Source: Kofleriaceae bacterium (GTDB lineage Bacteria > Myxococcota_A > Polyangia > Haliangiales > Haliangiaceae). From it: a stretch of 64,000 nucleotides of DNA. Positions 49,759 through 56,865 of the stretch are shown here, in pieces (positions within the stretch are counted from its first letter, which is position 1; each line of letters opens with the position of its first letter). The position numbers and the translations under genes are program-made. The DNA is taken from NCBI GenBank assembly GCA_020633495.1, contig JACKDR010000032.1:1-64000 (forward strand). Reading direction: 5' to 3'. The notes under the pieces are model-generated. The model saw only the letters and a list, made by a program, of their open reading frames with translations. It made no database searches and was not told the DNA's origin.

Positions 49759-50930
49759 GCGACGCCGCGGCCGGCCGGCTGTCGACGGCCGACCTGCCGA
49801 TGTTCTTCGAGCCGCACCACCACGACCTGGCCGCGCGCCTGGTCGCGGCGGCGCCGGCGATCGCCGCCGCCGAGGCCGCCGCCGACGAGCCGGCTCGCGA
49901 TCGCGCCGCCGTCGCCGCGATGGCCGACGCCGGCCTGTTCGCGCTGGTCGCGCCGCCCGACGGCGCGGTCGACGCCTGGGCGCTGTGCCTGGCCCGCGAG
50001 ATGCTGGGCCACGCGTCGCCGCGCGCCGACTCGATCTTCGCGGTCCAGGGCCTGGGCACCTACGCGCTGGGCGCCGCCGGCGGCGCGGCCCGCGCCGCCG
50101 AGCTGGCCGCCTTCGCCCGCGGCGAGCGCGTCGCGGCGTTCGCGCTGACCGAGCCCGACGCCGGCTCCGACGTCGCGGCGCTGACCACCCGCGCCACCCG
50201 TGACGGCGACGGCTGGATCCTCGACGGCGACAAGCACCTCATCTCCAACCTCGGCCTCGCCGATCACGCCACCGTGCTGGCCACCGTCGACCCCGCCGCC
50301 GGCCGCAAGGGCATCACCGCGTTCTGGGTGCCGCTCGACGCCGCCGGCGTGACGATCACCCGCCAGGACCCGATCGCGCCGCACCCGCTGGGCGCGCTGG
50401 CGCTGCGCGGCTGCCGGGTCGGCGGCGACGCCGTCATCGGCCCGGTCGGCGGCGGCTTCCGGCTCGCGATGCAGACCCTCGACACCTACCGGGTCTCGGT
50501 CGGCGCCGCCGCGGTCGGCATGGCGCGCCGCGCCCTCGACGAGGCCGCCCGGTTCGTCCGCGCCCGCCACCAGTTCGGCAAGTCGCTGGCCGACCAGCCG
50601 CTGGTCCAGGCCCACCTCGCCGACATGATCGTCGACCTCGACGCCGCCCGGCTGCTGGTGCTGCGCGCCGCGTGGGCGCGCGATCGCGCCGCCGCCGGCG
50701 TCCGCGTCACCACCGAGGTCTCGATCGCCAAGCTGGCCGCCACCGAGGCGGCGCAGCGGGTGATCGACCGTGCGGTCCAGCTGTTCGGCGGTCGCGGCGT
50801 CCTCGCCGGCGCCGTCGTCGAGCACCTCTACCGCGCCATCCGGCCGCTGCGCATCTACGAGGGCACCTCGGAGATCCAGCGCACCATCATCGGCCGCGCC
50901 GTCGCGGCCGCCGAGGCACCGACCCCATGA
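49755..50930 (+). CDS. Acyl-CoA dehydrogenase
   Basis: 391 residues from GTG 49755. FAD flavoenzyme of the ACAD family: AFALTEPDAGSDVAALTTRA (FAD/substrate motif near 135), HQFGKSLADQPLVQAHLADM and the C-terminal LRIYEGTSEIQRTII, where Glu in YEGTSE is the likely catalytic base. Chain length is short to medium. The preceding hydratase-like and following CoA ligase genes overlap, so a stepwise oxidation of an acyl or carboxylic substrate is likely. N-terminus (20 residues) is longer than usual. Confidence 0.93.
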   Translation: MSDAAAGRLSTADLPMFFEPHHHDLAARLVAAAPAIAAAEAAADEPARDRAAVAAMADAGLFALVAPPDGAVDAWALCLAREMLGHASPRADSIFAVQGLGTYALGAAGGAARAAELAAFARGERVAAFALTEPDAGSDVAALTTRATRDGDGWILDGDKHLISNLGLADHATVLATVDPAAGRKGITAFWVPLDAAGVTITRQDPIAPHPLGALALRGCRVGGDAVIGPVGGGFRLAMQTLDTYRVSVGAAAVGMARRALDEAARFVRARHQFGKSLADQPLVQAHLADMIVDLDAARLLVLRAAWARDRAAAGVRVTTEVSIAKLAATEAAQRVIDRAVQLFGGRGVLAGAVVEHLYRAIRPLRIYEGTSEIQRTIIGRAVAAAEAPTP

Positions 50931-52630
50931 CCGCGATCAAGACCGACGCCGCCGGCCTGCCGGTGTTCCCCGAGCACTTCAACCTCGCCGACTACTTCCT
51001 GTTCGATCGGCTGCGCGAGGGCCTCGGCCACCAGATCGCGCTGCGGTTCGGCGACCGGGCGTGGAGCTACACCGACGTCGCCGAGCGCAGCCGCGCCCTG
51101 GCGCGCTGGCTGATCGACCACAACGGCCTGCCCGCCGAGGCCCGGGTCTACGTCGTCCTGCCCGACGTGCCGCCGTTCGCGTGGAGCGTCTTCGGCACCT
51201 TCGCCGCCGGCGGCGTCCTGACCATGGGCAACCCGGTGGCGCCGACCGAGGACCTGGTCTACGTCCTCGGCTACGTCAAGGCGCGCGTCCTGATCACCAC
51301 CGCCAAGGTCGCCGAGGCGATCGCGCCCAGCCTCGGCGACCTGCCGCACCTGCTGACCATCCTGCTGGTGCCCGACGCCGCCACCGGCGAGGACCCGGCC
51401 GCCGAGGTCGTCGTGCCCCCGGTCCTCAAGCGCCGCGGCGTCGAGGTGCTGTGCCTGTCGCACGCGATCACCGAGGGCCGCCGCCTCGAGCGCGTCCTGC
51501 CCCAGACCCACCGCGACGCCCCGGCGTGCTGGCTGTTCACCTCGGGCTCGACCGGCAAGCCCAAGGCGGCGATGCACAGCCACCGCGACTTCGCGTTCAA
51601 CACCGAGGTCTACGCCAAGCGCACCGTCGGCTACCGGCCCGGCGACGTCACGGTCAGCGTGCCGCGGCTGTTCTTCGGCTACGCCACCGGCACCAACCTG
51701 TGGTTCCCGTTCGCGGTCGGCGCCACGGTCGGCCTGTTCAGCGAGCGGCCCACGGCCGAGAGCCTGGCCGCCGCGATCGCGCGCTACCGGCCGACGATCG
51801 TCACCAACGTGCCGACGATGCTCGGCAAGCTGCTCGACCTCGACGACGCCCGCCGCGCCGCCGGCGAGCCCGGCCTCGATCTCGGCGGCGTCCGCTTCCA
51901 CCTGTCGGCCGGCGAGGCGCTGCCGCCGGCGCTGTACGAGCGGTTCGTCGGCCGCTTCGGCGGCGAGGTCTACGACGGCATCGGCTCGGCCGAGATGTTC
52001 CACATCTACTGCAGCAACCGGCCGGGCGACGTCGTCGCCGGCTCGCTGGGCCGCGCCGTCGAGGGCTACACGCTGCGGGTCCTGCCCGAGGACGCCGAGG
52101 GCCCGGGCGCGCCGCCGGTGCCGCCCGGCGAGATCGGCGTCTTGTGGGTCAAGGGCGACTCGGTCGCGCACGGCTACCACCAGGACCGCGATCGCAGCTG
52201 GCACACCTTCCACGGCCACTGGTGCCGCACGGGCGATCTGTTCCGCGTCGACGAGCACGGCTACCTGTGGTTCGCCGGCCGCGCCGACGATCTGTTCAAG
52301 GTCGGCGGCGTGTTCGTGGCGCCGCTCGAGGTCGAGGAGTGCCTGCTGCGTCACCCCGCGGTGTCGGCGGCGGCGGTGGTGCCGGCCGACGACGGCGGCC
52401 TGACCAAGCCCAAGGCGTTCGTGGTCGTGCGCCCGGATCACCGCGCGCAGGTCGCCGACGCCGCCGGCCGCGACCAGCTGGTCGCGGCGCTGCAGGCCCA
52501 CGTCCGCGACCACCTGTCGAAGCACAAGTACCCGCGCTGGATCGAGGTGGTCGACGAGCTGCCGCGCAACGACCGCGGCAAGGTCGACAAGCAGGCGCTG
52601 ATCGCGGCGTCGGCGGGGACGCCGGCATGA
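50927..52630 (+). CDS. Benzoate/aminobenzoate-type CoA ligase
   Basis: 567 residues. AMP-forming ANL enzyme: P-loop TSGSTGKPKAAMHSH near 202-215, SAEMFHIYCSNRPGDV (substrate pocket segment), TGDLFRVDEHGYLWFAGRADDLFKVGG (A5-A8) and C-terminal NDRGKVDKQAL with the adenylation Lys. The layout (N-terminal VFPEHFNLADYFLFDRL, DVPPFAWSVFGTFAAGG) is that of benzoate/2-aminobenzoate CoA ligases, so an aromatic acid is the most likely substrate. Activated aromatic acid would feed the operon's oxidation enzymes, though no ring oxygenase or reductase is present here. Confidence 0.88.
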   Translation: MTAIKTDAAGLPVFPEHFNLADYFLFDRLREGLGHQIALRFGDRAWSYTDVAERSRALARWLIDHNGLPAEARVYVVLPDVPPFAWSVFGTFAAGGVLTMGNPVAPTEDLVYVLGYVKARVLITTAKVAEAIAPSLGDLPHLLTILLVPDAATGEDPAAEVVVPPVLKRRGVEVLCLSHAITEGRRLERVLPQTHRDAPACWLFTSGSTGKPKAAMHSHRDFAFNTEVYAKRTVGYRPGDVTVSVPRLFFGYATGTNLWFPFAVGATVGLFSERPTAESLAAAIARYRPTIVTNVPTMLGKLLDLDDARRAAGEPGLDLGGVRFHLSAGEALPPALYERFVGRFGGEVYDGIGSAEMFHIYCSNRPGDVVAGSLGRAVEGYTLRVLPEDAEGPGAPPVPPGEIGVLWVKGDSVAHGYHQDRDRSWHTFHGHWCRTGDLFRVDEHGYLWFAGRADDLFKVGGVFVAPLEVEECLLRHPAVSAAAVVPADDGGLTKPKAFVVVRPDHRAQVADAAGRDQLVAALQAHVRDHLSKHKYPRWIEVVDELPRNDRGKVDKQALIAASAGTPA

Positions 52631-53382
52631 CCGCGCGGCGCCGCCTCGGCGACCACACGACGGTGTCGCTGCGGGCGGCGCTCGACGGCGGTCGCCCGGT
52701 GGTCGCGCTGGTCCCGGTGGGCTCGGTCGAGCCCCACGGCCCGCACCTGAGCCTGCTCACCGACGTCGTCATCTCCGAGGGCGCGTGCGAGCGCGCGGCG
52801 GCCCGGCTCGAGGATCGCGGCCTGGCCGCGGTGATCGCGCCGGCGGTGCCGTACGGGGTCACCGAGTGCGCCGCCGGGTTCGCCGGCGCGGTGTCGGTGC
52901 CGGCCGAGGCCCTGACCGCGTACCTGGCGGCGGTGGCGCGCGGCCTGCTCGCCGCCGGCTGCGCCCACGTCTGCCTGGTCAACAACCACCTCGAGCCCGC
53001 GCACGATCAGGCGGTGCGCGCCGCCGCGGCCGCGGTCGGCGCCGGCGTGTCGGTGGCGTGCCCGCTGACCCGGCGCTGGGCCCGGACCCTGTCGCCCGAG
53101 TTCAAGAGCGGCGCCTGCCACGCCGGTCGCTACGAGACGTCGATCGTCCTGGCCCAGGCCCCCGACGCCGTCGACGACGCGGCGCGCGCGGCGCTGCCCG
53201 AGGTGCCGATCAGCCTGTCCGAGCAGCTCGGCAAGGGCGTCGGCACGTTCGCCGCGATGGGCATGGATCGCGCCTACGCCGGCGCGCCCGCCGCTGCCAC
53301 CGCCGCCGAGGGCGAGGACCTGCTGGCGCGGCTCGCCGAGATGGTGGTCGGCGAGGTCGTCGACGCCATGGCCGGCGCCTGA
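52627..53382 (+). CDS. Creatininase family amidohydrolase
   Basis: 251 residues from ATG 52627 overlapping the ligase stop. Metal-site motifs of creatininase: VGSVEPHGPHLSLLTDVVIS (Glu-His-Asp ligands near 33-45) and VNNHLEPAHDQA (NNH) with KSGACHAGRYETSIVL near 158 (AGxxET). Members hydrolyse creatinine, sarcosine amides or formamide-like cofactors (FAPy deformylase, mycofactocin MftE). In aromatic or aminobenzoate operons they may open a lactam or formyl compound. Last gene of the six-gene unit. Confidence 0.88.
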   Translation: MTARRRLGDHTTVSLRAALDGGRPVVALVPVGSVEPHGPHLSLLTDVVISEGACERAAARLEDRGLAAVIAPAVPYGVTECAAGFAGAVSVPAEALTAYLAAVARGLLAAGCAHVCLVNNHLEPAHDQAVRAAAAAVGAGVSVACPLTRRWARTLSPEFKSGACHAGRYETSIVLAQAPDAVDDAARAALPEVPISLSEQLGKGVGTFAAMGMDRAYAGAPAAATAAEGEDLLARLAEMVVGEVVDAMAGA

Positions 53383-53406
53383 GGCGCGCGTCCGCGACGC
53401 GGCGGC

Positions 53407-53853
53407 TCAGGTCCGCGCCGGCAGCTGGCGGTGGTGGGTGCGGCCGCGCACGACCCGCGCCACCGGCAGCGCGCGCGCGTGCTCGCGCAGGAACTGGGCG
53501 CGCGCCGCGCGCTCGACCAGCCGGTAGGTCCCGACCGACGCGCCGAAGCCGACCAGCGCCGCCAGGGTCGCGACCAGCGGCGCGCCGATCGAGAAGGGCA
53601 GGGCGATCAGCACCGGCATCATGAACAGGAAACTGGCGCCGCCGGCGAGCACGAACGCGGGCGGCGCGAACAGGCGCTGCAGCATGCGCCGCACCGGCAG
53701 GTCGTCGGCCCAGTCGGCCTCGCAGCCGCCGCAGCGCTGGCCGAGCCGCGGCTGGTGGCGCCGGCACACCGGTGCGTTGCAGCGGCCGCAGCGCGCCACG
53801 GCGTGGGCGTCGCAGTCGCCGCACCGTCGGCCGTCTGTCAGGCGCGCGACCAT
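53407..53853 (-). CDS. small membrane protein with N-terminal zinc-finger-like Cys/His cluster
   Basis: 148 residues from ATG 53853. The N-terminus has a Cys/His set that resembles a B-box zinc finger: CGDCDAHAVARCGRCNAPVCRRHQ, then RCGGC. Two membrane helices follow (PPAFVLAGGASFLFMMPVLI and PLVATLAALVGFGASVG), and an Arg/His-rich tail RGRTHHRQLPART. No function is known; such B-box-membrane proteins occur in myxobacteria and may sense or anchor. Convergent to the operon before it: the stop codons are 25 bp apart with a small inverted repeat (CCTGAG...CTCAGG) between them. Confidence 0.65.
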   Translation of the reverse strand: MVARLTDGRRCGDCDAHAVARCGRCNAPVCRRHQPRLGQRCGGCEADWADDLPVRRMLQRLFAPPAFVLAGGASFLFMMPVLIALPFSIGAPLVATLAALVGFGASVGTYRLVERAARAQFLREHARALPVARVVRGRTHHRQLPART

Positions 53854-53925
53854 GATCGAGTGTGGACCGCGGCCGGCCGGCCGCAAGCCCGGAGACGATC
53901 AGAGGGGGCTGCTACTCCGTAGGAC

Positions 53926-54546
53926 ATGGAGGGATCCGCCGCATACGCGCGCAGCTACCTGAAGTCCGACCTGCGCAACACCCGGACGTTGCTGGGGCTG
54001 ATCGAGGGCGCGAGCGGCGGCGACGCCGCGGCCGACGGCGGCGACCCCGCCGAGGCCGACGCCGCCGACGAGCCGTTACTCACCCGGCTGTCCCAGCTCG
54101 TCCACGATCTGACCGTCGGCCTGCGCGAGTCGGCCGCCGCCCTCGGTGACCTCGACCTCGACGCCCTGCGCCGCTCGGTCGAGCTGGCCGCCGAGGCCGC
54201 GGCGCGCGAGCGCCGCATCGCCGACGACACGCTGCGGCAGTGGGCGCGGTCGTTCGAGCGCCTGCTGCCGTGGTGGCAGACCCTGCCGCCGGCCGAGACC
54301 CTGCTCGACGACGCCCGCTGGCCGGCGCCGGCGCCGGGCGTGAGGGTCCTCGAGGTCGCGGTCACCGCCGACGAGCGCTTCCGGGTCCACCACATCCAGC
54401 GGACCCGCGACCAGATCCTGAAGCGCTTCGCGAAGCACGTATCGAAGCACCCGGCGGTGCGGGCGGTCCGGTTCGTCGACGAGGCCGGCGAGGTGTTCGC
54501 CACCTGCGCCGCCGCGGCCGGCCCCGCCTCGGTCGGCTGGGCGTAG
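53926..54546 (+). CDS. soluble coiled-coil protein of unknown function
   Basis: 206 residues from ATG 53926. Mostly helical, with low-complexity Asp/Ala/Gly at 30-50 and long amphipathic helices (LTRLSQLVHDLTVGLRESAA, LRRSVELAAEAAARERRIAD). It ends in an alpha/beta segment EVAVTADERFRVHHIQRTRDQILKRF. The next gene encodes an ExbD-like protein 63 bp away in the same direction. Neither a signal peptide nor a membrane helix is present. No family recognised; a partner role for the ExbD-like protein is possible from position only. Confidence 0.6.
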   Translation: MEGSAAYARSYLKSDLRNTRTLLGLIEGASGGDAAADGGDPAEADAADEPLLTRLSQLVHDLTVGLRESAAALGDLDLDALRRSVELAAEAAARERRIADDTLRQWARSFERLLPWWQTLPPAETLLDDARWPAPAPGVRVLEVAVTADERFRVHHIQRTRDQILKRFAKHVSKHPAVRAVRFVDEAGEVFATCAAAAGPASVGWA

Positions 54547-54609
54547 CGGCGCGGGCCGGGCCACGGCCGGCGCCGTGCAACGGCGCCCGCGGCCGCGTGT
54601 CGACGGAGC

Positions 54610-55095
54610 ATGGCCGGTTCCATCGATCCCGCGGCGGCCCCGCGGGGCAACGTCGACCTCAACATCGTGCCGCTGATCGACCTGATGAGCTGCCTGACCG
54701 CGTTCCTGCTGGTCACCGCCGTCTGGGTCACGACCGCGCAGCTCGAGGTCCGGCCGGCCGGGCGGGGCCGGCCCGACAAGGCGCCGGTGGTCGAGCCCGA
54801 GGTGGTCTCGATCCAGGTCGAGACCGACCGGATCTGGGTCGGCACCGCCCGCACCGGCGAGCGCCTCGTCCTGCCGCGCGACGGCCGCGAGTGGGACGGC
54901 CTCGGCGACGCGGTCCGGCGCGTGCTGGCGGCCTCGGCGACGCCGCCGCGGGTCGAGCTGGCCGCGGCGAGCACCGCGGCGCGCCCGGTCCGCTACGACG
55001 ACCTGGTCCACGCGATGGACGCCGTGATCGATGGCGGCGCGCCCGACGTCCGCGTCGCCGACCCGCACGAGCTGACGATCCGGCCGACGCTGTGA
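54610..55095 (+). CDS. ExbD/TolR-like biopolymer transport protein, no ExbB partner
   Basis: 161 residues. Short cytosolic N-terminus, one membrane helix with the key Asp in VPLIDLMSCLTAFLL (ExbD has PLIDV), and a periplasmic part with the ExbD/TolR alpha-beta fold (VVSIQVETDRIWVG, DDLVHAMDAVIDGGAPDVRV). ExbD uses proton flow with ExbB/TolQ to drive TonB or gliding motors. No ExbB-like gene exists nearby, so either the stator partner is elsewhere or this is a variant. Convergent with the outer membrane protein gene that follows. Confidence 0.8.
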   Translation: MAGSIDPAAAPRGNVDLNIVPLIDLMSCLTAFLLVTAVWVTTAQLEVRPAGRGRPDKAPVVEPEVVSIQVETDRIWVGTARTGERLVLPRDGREWDGLGDAVRRVLAASATPPRVELAAASTAARPVRYDDLVHAMDAVIDGGAPDVRVADPHELTIRPTL

Positions 55096-55110
55096 CGACG
55101 CCGCGCTGGC

Positions 55111-55674
55111 TCAGCGCCCGACGCCGAGCTGGAACACGAACTCGAGGCCGAGCCCGTAGCCGGCGTCGGCCTCGCCGAACGGCTGGACGCTCAGCGCCAG
55201 GGCGATTCCGATCGACACGTCGCCCCAGTCGAGCGCGGTGTGGCTGTCGGCGTCGACCTCGGCGACGAAGCCGGGGCGCCAGGCGTCGGGCTGCCAGTCG
55301 TAGGACGACACGCGATCGATGCCGGTCAGCTCGACGCCGGCGAGCACGCGGGTCGCGACGCCGCGGGCCGCGAGCAGCTGCTGGCGGTGGCGCAGCCCGA
55401 CCAGCGCGCGGGTTCGCAGCCGCACCCGTTCGCCGCCCGAGCCGCCGGCGGGCTCGAACAGCTCGGCCTCGAGCTGGCCGGCGAGGTGGCCGAGGTACGG
55501 GCGCACCGCCAGCCGGCCGCCGAAGTCCGCGGACTGCTGGTAGTCGGCGGGCCACATCGGCACGATGCCGCCGACTGCGACGTCGCCGTGCCATCCGTCG
55601 GCGCGGGCGGCGCCTGGCACGGCCACGCAGGCGAGGGCGGCGGTGACCGCGGCGATCCAGCCAGACGTGCGCAT
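55111..55674 (-). CDS. secreted beta-strand-rich protein, possible outer membrane protein
   Basis: 187 residues. Signal peptide IAAVTAALACVAVPGAARA with cleavage about residue 25. The mature sequence has alternating strands with aromatic ends (WHGDVAVGGIVPMWPAD, GGRLAVRPYLGHLAGQLEAEL, ALVGLRHRQQLLA), and ends in GLEFVFQLGVGR, which is close to the aromatic-end signature of beta-barrel proteins. A small outer membrane barrel is likely. Length fits eight strands. A TAGAGT box is 10 bp upstream of its start. Function unknown. Confidence 0.6.
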   Translation of the reverse strand: MRTSGWIAAVTAALACVAVPGAARADGWHGDVAVGGIVPMWPADYQQSADFGGRLAVRPYLGHLAGQLEAELFEPAGGSGGERVRLRTRALVGLRHRQQLLAARGVATRVLAGVELTGIDRVSSYDWQPDAWRPGFVAEVDADSHTALDWGDVSIGIALALSVQPFGEADAGYGLGLEFVFQLGVGR

Positions 55675-55747
55675 GGGCGAGCCGACTCTACTGCACCACG
55701 CCGGCGCTGCGGCGCCGGTGATCGCGGTCAGACGACCGCGCGGGGAC

Positions 55748-56263
55748 CTACTCCTTGAGGCCGTGCTTCTGCTTGATCTGGTCCATCACGCGGGCGTACT
55801 CGACGTCCCACGCGCTGGTGCCCTCTTGCAGGTTCTTGATGCGCTGGCGCACTTCCTGGTCGAGGTCGTCGTCGACCGCCATGTGCTTGCGCACGATCTC
55901 CTTGATCTTGCGGCGCAGCGTGATGTCGTCGGCGTAGACCTCGTCGACGTGCTTGCTCTGCATGAAGGTCTCGACCAGCTGGTTGCAGATCCAGGTGACC
56001 GCCTCCTCGCCGAGGCCGAAGTCCTTCTGCTCCGCCAGCTGGCGCTTGGTGCGGCCGAGCTGGCTGGTGGGCAGGCCGCGGATCTCGAGGATGTCCTTGG
56101 CCCGCTCGGTGAGCTCGCGGTCGAGTCGGATGTACTCCTTGAGCACGGATGCGACGTCGAGCTGCGCCTCGTTGGCGTCGCTCACCTCGATGTCACCGTC
56201 CGAGCCGAGCTTCTGGATGACCTCGGCGGCGATCGAGTCGACCTTCCCTGCGTAGAGCTTCAT
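55748..56263 (-). CDS. DUF507 family protein
   Basis: 171 residues from ATG 56263. MKLYAGKVDSIAAEVIQKL at the N-terminus and the middle EAVTWICNQLVETFMQSKHVDEVYAD with DDITLRRKIKEIVRKHM are typical of DUF507 (PF04368), a small cytosolic helical family of unknown role found mainly in delta-proteobacteria and Aquificales. A second half repeats the first partly, as known for this family. TACAGT lies 10 bp upstream of the start. No operon partner. Confidence 0.9.
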   Translation of the reverse strand: MKLYAGKVDSIAAEVIQKLGSDGDIEVSDANEAQLDVASVLKEYIRLDRELTERAKDILEIRGLPTSQLGRTKRQLAEQKDFGLGEEAVTWICNQLVETFMQSKHVDEVYADDITLRRKIKEIVRKHMAVDDDLDQEVRQRIKNLQEGTSAWDVEYARVMDQIKQKHGLKE

Positions 56264-56377
56264 GAGTGGTGGCACTGTAGGGGCGGCCCCGGGGGCGGTC
56301 AAGGTGGCGAGACGCGTTCGGTTCGGGAATTGCAGCACTTCTCCGACGGGGCGGGCGCGCGGCCGCGGCGGCCGGGC

Positions 56378-56383
56378 TATCCT
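56378..56383 (+). promoter_or_regulatory. -10-like box TATCCT, leaderless start for NUDIX gene
   Basis: TATCCT ends 6 bp before GTG 56390; sequence and spacing are the same as at 274-279. Confidence 0.45.
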
Positions 56384-56389
56384 GGCGCC

Positions 56390-56848
56390 GTGCCTGGCGT
56401 CCCGGTCCCCCGCGCGCGCAAGCTGGTGGTCGCCGGCCTGCTGGTCGACGACGTCGGTCGCGTCCTGGTCACCCAGCGGCGCGCCGATCAGCCGCTGCCG
56501 CTGCAGTGGGAGTTCCCCGGCGGCAAGATCGAGCCCGGCGAGTCGCCCACCGCGGCGCTGGTCCGCGAGCTGCGCGAGGAGCTGGGCGTCGAGGCCGAGG
56601 TCGGCGGCATCTGGGAGGCGCTGTTCCACGCCTACCCGGAGTTCGAGCTGATCATGCTGGTGTACCGGTGCCGGCTCGGCCCCGACCAGGTGCCGCGCCC
56701 GGTCGAGGTCGCGGATCTGCGCTGGCGGCCGCCCGACGATCTGGGCGACCTCGACATCCTGCCCGCCGACGCGCCGCTGGTCCGCCGGCTCGCCGCCGAG
56801 GGTGCGCCGCCGTGGCGCCCCGGCTTGTTTGACCCGGGCTCGCCCTAA
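56390..56848 (+). CDS. NUDIX hydrolase, MutT-like
   Basis: 152 residues from GTG 56390 (longer in-frame starts enter the DUF507 promoter region). The Nudix box is complete, GGKIEPGESPTAALVRELREELG (metal-binding E's in REx2EE), with WEFPG just before it, as in MutT and CTP pyrophosphohydrolases. It would hydrolyse a nucleoside diphosphate linked compound such as 8-oxo-dGTP; the exact substrate is unclear. The C-terminal extension GAPPWRPGLFDPGSP is short. Stop codon lies 18 bp before the kinase-like gene, and the -35 region of that gene overlaps its end. Confidence 0.92.
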   Translation: MPGVPVPRARKLVVAGLLVDDVGRVLVTQRRADQPLPLQWEFPGGKIEPGESPTAALVRELREELGVEAEVGGIWEALFHAYPEFELIMLVYRCRLGPDQVPRPVEVADLRWRPPDDLGDLDILPADAPLVRRLAAEGAPPWRPGLFDPGSP

Positions 56849-56858
56849 ACCCTACAAT
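56829..56858 (+). promoter_or_regulatory. Sigma-70-like promoter TTGACC-18-TACAAT, leaderless start
   Basis: TTGACC (56829-56834) and TACAAT (56853-56858) with an 18-bp spacer; TACAAT ends 7 bp before ATG 56866. It is the best-matching promoter of the window and the clearest leaderless case. Confidence 0.6.
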
Positions 56859-56865
56859 TTTCGCA

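Noticed and set aside
53378..53411. Inverted repeat CCTGAG...CTCAGG with inner CGCGTC/GACGCG as a terminator
   Set aside because: It is partly formed by the two convergent stop codons and has no T-run; too weak to list as a terminator.
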